This document shows, in pieces, positions 18,209 to 25,167 of a stretch of DNA of 38,451 nt. The stretch is from Aliivibrio_A kagoshimensis (GTDB lineage Bacteria; Pseudomonadota; Gammaproteobacteria; Enterobacterales; Vibrionaceae), in assembly GCF_050337105.1 (NCBI RefSeq), contig NZ_JAKJSQ010000044.1, positions 1 to 38,451 of the forward strand. The letters run 5' to 3'. Within the stretch, counting starts at the first letter, position 1. Each line of letters opens with the position of its first letter. The notes under the pieces are model-generated. The model was not told the origin of the DNA. It worked only from the letters and a program-made list of their open reading frames with translations, and searched no databases. The position numbers were made by a program, and so were the translations under genes.

Positions 18209-18232
18209 AAATGTAGTAATTTTACTACATTT
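18209..18232. repeat. 24-bp palindrome, operator-like
   Basis: Perfect 11-nt arms AAATGTAGTAA (18209-18219) and TTACTACATTT (18222-18232) flank a TT centre. There is no T run after it, and its high symmetry suggests a dimeric regulator site. It lies about 175 nt upstream of the sigma-54-like promoter. Confidence 0.6.
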
Positions 18233-18393
18233 TGGTTGTGACGATACTATTTTTGAGCAACGAACTCTTTCGGAATGGTTACGCTTCGATATACACCTTA
18301 TCAAGGCTGTCGTGATGGACATAAATGACCCACCCCACTGTGAATATCTATTTTGTTATATTTAACGCCTTGTAATTAAAGAGATTTAATTGT

Positions 18394-18408
18394 TGGCACA
18401 GTGCGTGC
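18394..18408 (+). promoter_or_regulatory. Candidate sigma-54 promoter of the phosphodiesterase gene
   Basis: TGGCAC (18394-18399), then 5 nt, then GTGC (18405-18408). The GG and GC pairs are exactly 12 nt apart, as in the -24/-12 consensus TGGCAC-N5-TTGC; only one core base differs. The start would be near 18420, 41 nt before the start codon. Confidence 0.55.
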
Positions 18409-18419
18409 TATCTACTGTT

Positions 18420-18440
18420 ATAGGGACATGGTGTCTCTAT
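18420..18440 (+). other. Leader hairpin of the phosphodiesterase mRNA
   Basis: ATAGGGACA and TGTCTCTAT form a 9-bp stem (one G-U) with loop TGG, ending 7 nt before the ribosome site. It would lie at the very 5' end of a transcript from the sigma-54-like promoter. Confidence 0.5.
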
Positions 18441-18460
18441 TTGCTGCAAGGAGAAACGCA

Positions 18461-19675
18461 ATGAAGGAAATATGGAAGGGTTCTATAGCGCTTATATTAG
18501 GGCTCAGCTCAATCACCGTTTGGGCTCAAGAATCGGCAAACTTAGGACCGCGCCCATCCTATTTAGTTAACAATATGGATGAAGGGCCATTAAAGAGTAA
18601 ATTGCTGGAGTGCAGTAATGGCCCATTTACACGAAGTAACTTCTCTATCGGACACCGTGGCGCAGCCATGCAATTTCCGGAGCATACCAAGGAGTCATAT
18701 CTTGCAGCAATTAAGATGGGTGCTGGTGTGGTTGAGTGCGACGTAACCTTTACCAAAGATAAACAGTTGGTATGTCGTCACTCTCAAAGTGATTTACACA
18801 CCACAACCGATGTACTATTACGTCCTGAATTAGCTAAAAAGTGTACCACACCATTTACTCCCGCCAATCCTACAACGGGAGAAGAGGCAAAAGCGGAATG
18901 TAGAACGTCGGACTTTACATTGGCTGAATTTAAAACCTTAAAAGGGAAGATGGACGGTGCCAACTCGAAAGCAACCACGGTTGAAGAGTATACAAAAGGG
19001 ACACCGGGCTGGAGAACTGATCTTTATACTCAAAATGGAACTTTGATGACACATGCTGAAAGTGCTGCATTGTTCAAAGCGCACGGTATTAAAGTCACTC
19101 CAGAACTAAAATCTGCGGCTGTTGCGATGCCATTTAACGGCTTTACCCAAGAGATGTACGCGCAAAAGCTGGTTGATGAACTTAAAGAAGCTGGAATCTC
19201 CGCTTCAGATAGTTACCTTCAGTCGTTTGACCTTAATGATGTAAAATACTGGATCAAAGAGAACCCTAAGTTTGGTCAACAAGCAGTGTATCTTGATGAT
19301 CGTGTTTATGAGCAAAAGGGGTTTGTTGCAACAAAGCAGAACATGAAAGCACTTTCCGATGCTGGGGTTAAAATTATTGCACCACCACTTTTCGCCTTAG
19401 TTGAGTTAAATGCTGACAATGAGCTTATGGCATCTAATTACGCTAAGCTGGCGAAGGATGCAGATTTAGACATTATCGCTTGGACCCTTGAGCGCTCAGG
19501 TCCACTTGCACAAGGTGGAGGTTGGTACTATCAAAGCGTTAAAGATGGCATCAATAATGATGGTGACATGATGGCAATGCTTGATGTACTCGCTCAAGAT
19601 GTAGGCGTATTAGGTGTTTTTAGTGATTGGCCTGCAACCGTTACTTACTATGCTAACTGCATGGGATTAAAATAG
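18461..19675 (+). CDS. Exported glycerophosphodiester phosphodiesterase family protein
   Basis: Likely hydrolyses glycerophosphodiesters, released from phospholipids, to glycerol-3-phosphate and an alcohol in the periplasm. The 404-aa product has a signal peptide (MKEIWKGSIALI... ending AQA-like at VWAQES) and a GDPD barrel: catalytic HRGA with His65, PEHTKES, metal-binding VECDVTF and the second catalytic His in CRHSQSDL. I start at the ATG at 18461 because AAGGAGA lies 7 nt before it and a signal peptide follows; an upstream in-frame GTG at 18401 falls inside the promoter. It is longer than GlpQ (about 358 aa), with extra segments after the second His, so I do not give the symbol glpQ. Monocistronic, with its own terminator. 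Confidence 0.85.
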   Translation: MKEIWKGSIALILGLSSITVWAQESANLGPRPSYLVNNMDEGPLKSKLLECSNGPFTRSNFSIGHRGAAMQFPEHTKESYLAAIKMGAGVVECDVTFTKDKQLVCRHSQSDLHTTTDVLLRPELAKKCTTPFTPANPTTGEEAKAECRTSDFTLAEFKTLKGKMDGANSKATTVEEYTKGTPGWRTDLYTQNGTLMTHAESAALFKAHGIKVTPELKSAAVAMPFNGFTQEMYAQKLVDELKEAGISASDSYLQSFDLNDVKYWIKENPKFGQQAVYLDDRVYEQKGFVATKQNMKALSDAGVKIIAPPLFALVELNADNELMASNYAKLAKDADLDIIAWTLERSGPLAQGGGWYYQSVKDGINNDGDMMAMLDVLAQDVGVLGVFSDWPATVTYYANCMGLK

Positions 19676-20055
19676 TCGATTGAGCTTTAGTATAAACGAC
19701 AAAAGTAAAAGGGCCTTAAGGCTCTTTTTTTGATTTCTATCATCAAAAGGACGCAAGTGACCCAAGAGGGATTCTTGTTTGGACTAATTTGACCCATAGG
19801 TGTTAGAGGAAGAAACTTACTGCTTTTAATGCCTTTACTGTTTTTCTAGCGGATGAGTATGAACGGCACCCTCTTTTTTGTTGTTAATATGTTGCGTTTT
19901 TGTGTTGCTTTAGGCGCTAATAGCCTGTTGAGTAAAAGGTGATGAAAAAAATAACTCAGGTTACAATCTGATAGTAATGGTCGTAAAGGTAACAACATCA
20001 ACCTTATGATAGGTTCGAAAGTTCCCTAAGTAATAACACTTTAGTAAGGATAGGT
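19676..20055. other. Region between the phosphodiesterase gene and nfo
   Basis: After the terminator at 19707-19731, this 380-nt region holds no gene I can support. One 29-codon frame (19853-19942) has no ribosome site. The nfo ribosome site AAGGATAGG ends just before 20056. No repeat or RNA is apparent. Confidence 0.6.
19707..19731 (+). terminator. Terminator of the phosphodiesterase gene
   Basis: Stem AAAAGGGCC / GGCTCTTTT (one G-U) with loop TTAA, followed by seven T. It lies about 30 nt after the stop codon at 19675. Confidence 0.85.
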
Positions 20056-20901
20056 ATGAAATATATTGGTGCTCACGTTTCAGCAGCAGGTGGTGTGGAT
20101 TTAGCTCCGGTTAGGGCACATGAATTAGGCGCGACGGCGTTTGCCCTTTTTACTAAAAACCAGCGTCAATGGGTAGCGAAACCTCTTGAAGAGAAAACGA
20201 TCAAAGCGTTTAAAGAGAGTTGCAAAAAGTATGGTTTCTCCAGTGAGCAAATTCTGCCACATGACTCTTATTTAATTAACCTAGGGGCCCCTGAAGAGGA
20301 GAAATTAGAAAAATCGCGTGCTGCATTTATTGATGAGATGCAGCGATGTAATCAACTAGGGCTTACTCTACTTAATTTTCATCCTGGTAGCCACTTGAAG
20401 AAAATTGAGGAGAGCGACTGCTTATCCCGTATTGCAGAATCGATAAATATGGCGCATGAAGCGGTACCATCAGTGATTGCTGTTATTGAGAATACGGCAG
20501 GTCAGGGGACTAATTTGGGTTGGAAATTTGAGCAGCTGGCAGAGATTATTGCACAAGTAAAAGATAAAATCCGAGTCGGGATCTGCATTGATACTTGCCA
20601 TACATTTGTGGCGGGTTACGATTTAAGCAGCAAAGAAGCGTGCGAGAAAACGTTTTCTGAATTTGAACGTATTGTTGGTTTCTCTTATTTAAGAGGGATG
20701 CATATCAATGATTCTAAAATTGAATTAGGTGGTAAAGTCGATCGTCATCACTCCCTTGGTGAAGGCTTCATTGGTTGGGATTGTTTTGAATATATTATGA
20801 AGGATCCTCGTTTTGATGGTATTCCACTGGTATTAGAGACGATTAACTCTGATATTTGGTCGCAAGAGATTGCCACATTAAAGGAGTTTGCTAATGTCTA
20901 A
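20056..20901 (+). CDS. nfo: Endonuclease IV
   Basis: Zinc-dependent AP endonuclease that cuts 5' of abasic sites in base excision repair. It has 281 aa, close to the 285 of E. coli Nfo. Seen: the N-terminal IGAHVSAAGG, then FHPGSH, ENTAGQG with the metal-binding Glu, CIDTCHTFVAGYD, MHINDSK and HHSLGEG, which supply the His/Asp/Glu ligands of the tri-zinc site. AAGGATAGG precedes the ATG. Its end overlaps ung by 8 nt, so two base-excision enzymes that act in sequence are co-expressed. Confidence 0.96.
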   Translation: MKYIGAHVSAAGGVDLAPVRAHELGATAFALFTKNQRQWVAKPLEEKTIKAFKESCKKYGFSSEQILPHDSYLINLGAPEEEKLEKSRAAFIDEMQRCNQLGLTLLNFHPGSHLKKIEESDCLSRIAESINMAHEAVPSVIAVIENTAGQGTNLGWKFEQLAEIIAQVKDKIRVGICIDTCHTFVAGYDLSSKEACEKTFSEFERIVGFSYLRGMHINDSKIELGGKVDRHHSLGEGFIGWDCFEYIMKDPRFDGIPLVLETINSDIWSQEIATLKEFANV

Positions 20902-21580
20902 TCATCCGTCACTAACCTGGGCTGAGGCGGTTGGTTCCCAGCAGGAGCAACCCTACTTTCAAAGTATGATGGCTCAAGTTAAAGAGGCAAGAGACTCAGG
21001 AAAAGTGATCTACCCTGCCAATGAAGACGTGTTTAATGCCTTTCGTTATACCCCATTAACTGAGATAAAAGTGGTTATCTTAGGCCAAGACCCTTATCAC
21101 GGCCCAGACCAAGCTCATGGACTCTCATTTTCTGTCCAGCCCGATGTGAAAATCCCCCCCTCACTGCGTAATATTTATAAGGAGTTAACCAGTGATATTG
21201 AGGGGTTTGAAACGCCTCAGCACGGCTACCTGAAAAGTTGGGCAGATCAAGGGGTCTTGTTGCTTAATACGGTGTTGACGGTTGAGCAAGGTAGAGCGCA
21301 CTCTCATGCCAAGTTTGGGTGGGAAGCCTACTCTGATAAGGTGGTTGAAGCGATCGATCAGCATTGTGACGGTGTTATTTTCATGTTGTGGGGAGCGCAC
21401 GCTCAGAAAAAAGGGGCGATGATCAATCAAGAGAAGCATCATGTACTGACGGCAGCGCACCCTTCACCATTGTCCGCACACCGTGGTTTTTTAGGTTGTA
21501 AACACTTCTCAAAAGCGAACAAAATACTGCAAAAACAAAAATTGTCACAGATCAACTGGCAGCCAGATATCAAGGCTTAG
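20894..21580 (+). CDS. ung: Uracil-DNA glycosylase
   Basis: Removes uracil from DNA, leaving the abasic site that endonuclease IV (nfo, just upstream) can cut. The product has 228 aa, typical of family 1 UDG. Seen: the catalytic water-activating loop GQDPYHGP, the uracil-recognition region LLLNTVLTVE, and the DNA-intercalation loop HPSPLSAHRGF. The ATG at 20894 is favoured by AAGGAG at 20881-20886, 7 nt upstream, inside nfo; an earlier TTG in frame is unnecessary. No convincing terminator is seen before the next gene. Confidence 0.96.
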   Translation: MSNHPSLTWAEAVGSQQEQPYFQSMMAQVKEARDSGKVIYPANEDVFNAFRYTPLTEIKVVILGQDPYHGPDQAHGLSFSVQPDVKIPPSLRNIYKELTSDIEGFETPQHGYLKSWADQGVLLLNTVLTVEQGRAHSHAKFGWEAYSDKVVEAIDQHCDGVIFMLWGAHAQKKGAMINQEKHHVLTAAHPSPLSAHRGFLGCKHFSKANKILQKQKLSQINWQPDIKA

Positions 21581-21597
21581 AGCCCGATTTTGTGCTA

Positions 21598-21610
21598 ATA
21601 CTAATAGTAT
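21598..21610. repeat. 13-bp palindrome before the hemerythrin-like gene
   Basis: ATACTA and TAGTAT flank a central A, 20 nt upstream of the start codon and just before a strong AAGGAGG site. It may be an operator or a leader element. Confidence 0.45.
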
Positions 21611-21629
21611 ACAAGTTGAAGGAGGCAGT

Positions 21630-22181
21630 ATGATCTTAGAGAGTATTCGAAGAGAGCATGGTTACATGTATAGGATATTGGGCCTTTTAGAGAATGATCT
21701 AGAAGAGCTAAAAAGTGAGAAGCCAATAAACTACTCGCTGGTGAGAGAGATCGTGGATTACCTAAGTGTTTTTGCGGACGAAAACCACCATCCTAAAGAG
21801 GATCTTCTTTATCAATACTATTTAGAGAACTTTGGCTTTACGGAGCAGGTGAATAAGCTGTTGGTTGATCACTCTTCTCTATCTGAGTTTACTAGTGCAT
21901 TCTCTGAAACTGTCGATATGATTCTGAATGACGCGGTGATCCCTCAAGATATCTTTATTACCCATTTAGAGGCATTCATCTGTCGAGTTAAAACTCATTT
22001 GGAGATGGAAGATAGAGAAGTTCTGCCTTTCTTAGATAAAGCGCTAGCTCCGAATGATTGGCAAAAAATTGAACTGTTATGGCAAGGGGATAAAAATGAT
22101 CCTCTGTTTGGCGATACCATTGCTGATCAATATAAACAGTTAGCACAAAGACTAAAACTGATGTCCAAAGAGAGCATCTAA
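21630..22181 (+). CDS. Hemerythrin-like HHE domain protein
   Basis: A 183-aa soluble four-helix protein of the hemerythrin HHE cation-binding family, expected to hold a di-iron site. Seen: His10 in REHGYM, His53-His54 and Glu57 in ENHHPKED, His81 in DHSSL, and a C-terminal THLEMEDREVLPF. This His/Glu spacing is what the family shows. Relatives include oxygen- or nitric-oxide-responsive and iron-storage proteins; the substrate here is not visible. The ribosome site AAGGAGG is strong. A palindrome lies upstream, and it shares a bidirectional terminator with the convergent DUF3545 gene. Confidence 0.88.
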   Translation: MILESIRREHGYMYRILGLLENDLEELKSEKPINYSLVREIVDYLSVFADENHHPKEDLLYQYYLENFGFTEQVNKLLVDHSSLSEFTSAFSETVDMILNDAVIPQDIFITHLEAFICRVKTHLEMEDREVLPFLDKALAPNDWQKIELLWQGDKNDPLFGDTIADQYKQLAQRLKLMSKESI

Positions 22182-22201
22182 ACGTCAATGTAATCTAATT
22201 A

Positions 22202-22229
22202 AAATAGAGCGCTGTATGGCGCTCTATTT
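22202..22229. terminator. Bidirectional terminator, hemerythrin-like gene / DUF3545 gene
   Basis: Perfect 11-bp stem AAATAGAGCGC (22202-22212) / GCGCTCTATTT (22219-22229), loop TGTATG. It sits between convergent stop codons. T runs are short on both sides, so it is a moderate terminator. Confidence 0.75.
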
Positions 22230-22243
22230 ATTTGATGGAGGTG

Positions 22244-22426
22244 CTAAAAATCAAAATCATCGCTAGAGTGATCCGATAACAGATCGATATCCTCTAACTC
22301 CTTGATCAACCGTTTGCGGTCTTGTAACGCTTCAATTTCACGCCACATTCTTTTTGGTGCTTTTTTCTTTCTGCTGTTAGTTAATGATGTGGTTTCTAAC
22401 TGACTATCAAATATTAAGCCGTCCAT
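22244..22426 (-). CDS. DUF3545 family small protein
   Basis: A 60-aa charged protein. The N-terminus MDGLIFD, the basic stretch SRKKKAPKRMWREIEALQDR and the acidic tail SDDFDF fit the DUF3545 proteins common in Vibrionaceae and related marine genera. A predicted helix covers about residues 25-48. AGAGG lies 6 nt before the ATG, supporting real translation. No function is known to me. It is convergent with the hemerythrin-like gene and divergent from the symporter gene. Confidence 0.82.
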   Translation of the reverse strand: MDGLIFDSQLETTSLTNSRKKKAPKRMWREIEALQDRKRLIKELEDIDLLSDHSSDDFDF

Positions 22427-22782
22427 GAGCTACCTCTCTATTATTGATAACGTTCAACTATTAAATATCATGAGCGATTAAAGATATATTTGAACTATTT
22501 CTCATTTGTTTCTTTTTTGTGAAATTTTTATGAGTAATCGATCACGAAGTTGAACTCTTTCTATAAACTTAGGCAATTATTACGGATGTTCTAGATGGTT
22601 CTGCCTACTATGAATATTCGAGGGGTTCAGGCAATTCACACACAAATTGGTTAACTAATACGCAGCATTTGACTGAAACGAACTCTTTCTTGAGGAAGAG
22701 ATTGCTTTTTGATGAACTTATTTGCATTATCCGCGTTCAAAAAAAGTCAAAAAGTATAAACAATAAATATAAAGAGGTAGAT
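22427..22782. other. Region upstream of the alsT-type gene
   Basis: This 356-nt region carries three copies of GAACTMTTTCT (22492-22502, 22552-22562, 22680-22690). I looked for the glycine riboswitch known upstream of some Vibrio AGCS symporter genes and saw none of its conserved strings. No promoter is placed with confidence. Confidence 0.55.
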
Positions 22783-24213
22783 GTGACAAGTTTTATTAGC
22801 CTACTAAATGACCTTTTATGGGGAACAGTGCTGGTCTATCTATTGGTGGGGGTAGGTGTGTTTTTTACTGTGCGTTTGGGCTTTATACAGTTTAGGCACT
22901 TTGGGCACATGTTCTCTGTATTGAAAAATAGTCGAAAGTCCGACAATGCGGGTATCTCCTCTTTTCAAGCGTTATGTACCAGTTTAGCTGCGCGAGTCGG
23001 TACTGGAAATATGGCTGGAGTAGCTGTTGCGTTAACCCTTGGTGGTCCAGGTGCTATTTTTTGGATGTGGTTAATTGCCATGTTAGGAATGGCAACCTCT
23101 TTTGCTGAAAGTACACTAGCTCAGCTTTATAAGACCAAAGATAAAGAGGGAAATTATCGTGGTGGCCCTGCGTATTACATGGAGAAAGGGTTAGGCATGC
23201 GATGGATGGGCGTGTTGTTCTCCCTATTTCTGATCATCGCTTTTGGTCTGGTATTTAATGCCGTTCAAGCAAACTCTATTGCCACAGCCTTGAATGTTGC
23301 TTTTGGTTTTGAACCTCTTTATGTAGGCATCGGATTAGTCTGTATATCTGCGGTTGTAATTTTTGGTGGATTTAGAACCATTGCACGTACTGCTGAGGTG
23401 ATTGTACCGTTTATGGCCGCAGCTTATCTACTGGTTGCTATGTATGTCATGATCAGTAATATTGAACAGCTTCCTGGCGTGTTAATGTTGGTTCTTAAGA
23501 GTGCGTTTGGTCTTCAAGAAGCGGCAGCTGGTGGTTTAGGTTATGCGATTGCTCAAGCGATGATCAATGGGATTAAGCGCGGGCTTTTCTCAAATGAAGC
23601 AGGCATGGGGTCGGCGCCTAATGCGGCTGCCTCAGCGACACCTTATCCACCACACCCTGCCTCCCAAGGTTATGTTCAGATGCTAGGCGTGTTTATGGAT
23701 ACTATTGTTATCTGCTCAGCAACAGTTGCTATCATCCTAATGTCTGGTGAGTATGTACCTAATGGTGAGGTGACTGGTATCGAGTTGACTCAAAGAGCGT
23801 TAATTAGCCAAGTGGGAGACTGGGGCGGCATCTTTATTGCGGTAGCTATCTTTTTCTTTGCGTTTACTTCAATCATTGCGAACTATTCTTATGCCGAAAC
23901 CAACATGGTGTTTTTAAGACATAACAGTAAAGCGGGTATTCGCCTCTTTAGAGTCGTTGTGCTTGGTATGGTGATGTTTGGGACAATGTCGTCACTGCCA
24001 GTTGTTTGGGCAATGGCTGATGTCTCAATGGGAATGATGGCAATCATAAACTTAGTTGCCATTATACTATTATCAGGGACGGTGATAAAACTGGCTAAGG
24101 ATTACAATCAGCAGTTAGACAGTGGTAAATTACCGACCTTTGATAGTAATGATTACCCTGAGTTGCACTCTCAATTGGAAGAGGGTATTTGGGATAATAG
24201 TAAAAAGCAGTAA
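22783..24213 (+). CDS. Sodium:alanine/glycine symporter, AGCS family
   Basis: Inner-membrane sodium-coupled symporter for small neutral amino acids (alanine or glycine), AlsT/YaaJ type. The 476-aa product has about ten hydrophobic segments and the family strings LCTSLAARVGTGNMAGVA (sodium and substrate site) and KRGLFSNEAGMGSAPNAAA. I start at the GTG at 22783: AGAGG lies 5 nt upstream, and the protein then begins directly with the first helix and has the family length. An upstream in-frame ATG-like extension is basic, hydrophilic and unlike the family. Monocistronic, with its own terminator. Exact substrate cannot be read from sequence. Confidence 0.92.
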   Translation: MTSFISLLNDLLWGTVLVYLLVGVGVFFTVRLGFIQFRHFGHMFSVLKNSRKSDNAGISSFQALCTSLAARVGTGNMAGVAVALTLGGPGAIFWMWLIAMLGMATSFAESTLAQLYKTKDKEGNYRGGPAYYMEKGLGMRWMGVLFSLFLIIAFGLVFNAVQANSIATALNVAFGFEPLYVGIGLVCISAVVIFGGFRTIARTAEVIVPFMAAAYLLVAMYVMISNIEQLPGVLMLVLKSAFGLQEAAAGGLGYAIAQAMINGIKRGLFSNEAGMGSAPNAAASATPYPPHPASQGYVQMLGVFMDTIVICSATVAIILMSGEYVPNGEVTGIELTQRALISQVGDWGGIFIAVAIFFFAFTSIIANYSYAETNMVFLRHNSKAGIRLFRVVVLGMVMFGTMSSLPVVWAMADVSMGMMAIINLVAIILLSGTVIKLAKDYNQQLDSGKLPTFDSNDYPELHSQLEEGIWDNSKKQ

Positions 24214-24240
24214 TCAGTTTTACCTATGACAGAAATCGTT

Positions 24241-24272
24241 AAAGCCATGTGTCGTTTACATGGCTTTTTTTT
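24241..24272 (+). terminator. Terminator of the symporter gene
   Basis: Perfect 10-bp stem AAAGCCATGT (24241-24250) / ACATGGCTTT (24258-24267), loop GTCGTTT, then T to 24272. Confidence 0.93.
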
Positions 24273-24329
24273 GTCTCAATGATACTCTATAGATAATAAA
24301 GATAAGCATTTACTTCAGGGAAATAAACT

Positions 24330-25103
24330 ATGTTAATTGTCGTATCTCCAGCTAAAACCTTAGACTTTGAATCCCCTCTTGCGACGCAAGTACATACGCA
24401 ACCTGAATTTATACAAGACTCTCAACTATTGATAAAGGAGTGCCGTAAGCTAAGCCCTGCTGATATCTCTAGCTTAATGAAGGTCAGTGATAAGATTGCT
24501 GGGTTAAATGTGGCTCGATTTGAGCAGTGGGAGTCTATCTTTACTCAAGATAATTCCCGACAAGCCATTTTAGCGTTTAAAGGGGATGTGTACACTGGAC
24601 TAGATGCCCAATCATTCAGTGAAGAGGACTTTCAGTTTGCTCAGCAGCATCTTCGCATGTTGTCTGGCTTATATGGTTTACTGAAGCCGTTAGATTTGAT
24701 GCAACCTTATCGTTTAGAGATGGGAATTCGATTGGCCAATGAACGTGGCACTAACTTGTATCAATTCTGGGGAGATAAAATTACCGATAGATTGAATAAA
24801 GAGTTTGTTGCCGATAATCAGAAGGTATTAATCAACTTAGCCTCTAATGAGTACTTTAAAGCGGTTAAACCTAAGCAGTTAGAAGCTAAGGTGGTCACGC
24901 CCATTTTTAAAGATTGCAAGAATGGGGTTTATAAAGTGATCAGCTTTCACGCTAAAAAAGCTCGAGGCATGATGGCACGCTACATTATTGAGAATCGATT
25001 AACGGATGTAGAACAGTTAAAAGGTTTTGATGCGACAGGCTATTATTTTGTCGCGGCGGAGTCGACAGAGTCCGAACTGGTGTTTAAAAGGGAAGAGAAG
25101 TAA
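24330..25103 (+). CDS. yaaA: Peroxide stress protein YaaA
   Basis: DUF328/UPF0246 protein of 257 aa, the family length. In E. coli, YaaA is induced by OxyR and lowers unincorporated iron during peroxide stress; the fold binds DNA. Seen: the family start MLIVVSPAKTLDFESP, then FKGDVYTGLDA, LSGLYGLLKPLD, MQPYRLEMG, NLASNEYFKAV and HAKKARGMMARY. A GGGAAA site precedes the ATG. I saw no OxyR site that I would defend. It stands alone between two terminators. Confidence 0.93.
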   Translation: MLIVVSPAKTLDFESPLATQVHTQPEFIQDSQLLIKECRKLSPADISSLMKVSDKIAGLNVARFEQWESIFTQDNSRQAILAFKGDVYTGLDAQSFSEEDFQFAQQHLRMLSGLYGLLKPLDLMQPYRLEMGIRLANERGTNLYQFWGDKITDRLNKEFVADNQKVLINLASNEYFKAVKPKQLEAKVVTPIFKDCKNGVYKVISFHAKKARGMMARYIIENRLTDVEQLKGFDATGYYFVAAESTESELVFKREEK

Positions 25104-25120
25104 CACTTCCAACTCTTACA

Positions 25121-25148
25121 AAAAAAGCCTGATTATTTATCAGGCTTT
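25121..25148. terminator. Terminator between yaaA and srmB
   Basis: Perfect stem AAAGCCTGAT (25124-25133) / ATCAGGCTTT (25139-25148) with loop TATTT. The T run is longer on the minus strand (six), so it mainly serves srmB; yaaA gets only TTTGTTG. Confidence 0.85.
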
Positions 25149-25167
25149 GTTGTATCAGTGGTCTGTT

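Larger units (their letters stand above)
18000..18460. other. grcA / phosphodiesterase divergent control region
   Basis: This 461-nt region is rich in signals. From left to right it holds the grcA -10 element (18048-18053), an FNR box (18078-18091), a 24-bp palindrome (18209-18232), a sigma-54-like promoter (18394-18408), a 9-bp hairpin (18420-18440) and the phosphodiesterase ribosome site (18448-18454). No open frame in it looks real. Confidence 0.7.

Noticed and set aside
19853..19942. 29-codon frame before nfo
   Set aside because: No convincing ribosome site; no recognisable product.
22427..22782. Glycine riboswitch before the AGCS symporter gene
   Set aside because: Known before such genes in some Vibrio, but none of the conserved purine-rich strings or tandem aptamer layout is visible here.
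22669..22782. N-terminal extension of the symporter by 38 residues
   Set aside because: Basic and hydrophilic, unlike the family; the GTG at 22783 has a well-placed ribosome site and gives the family length.
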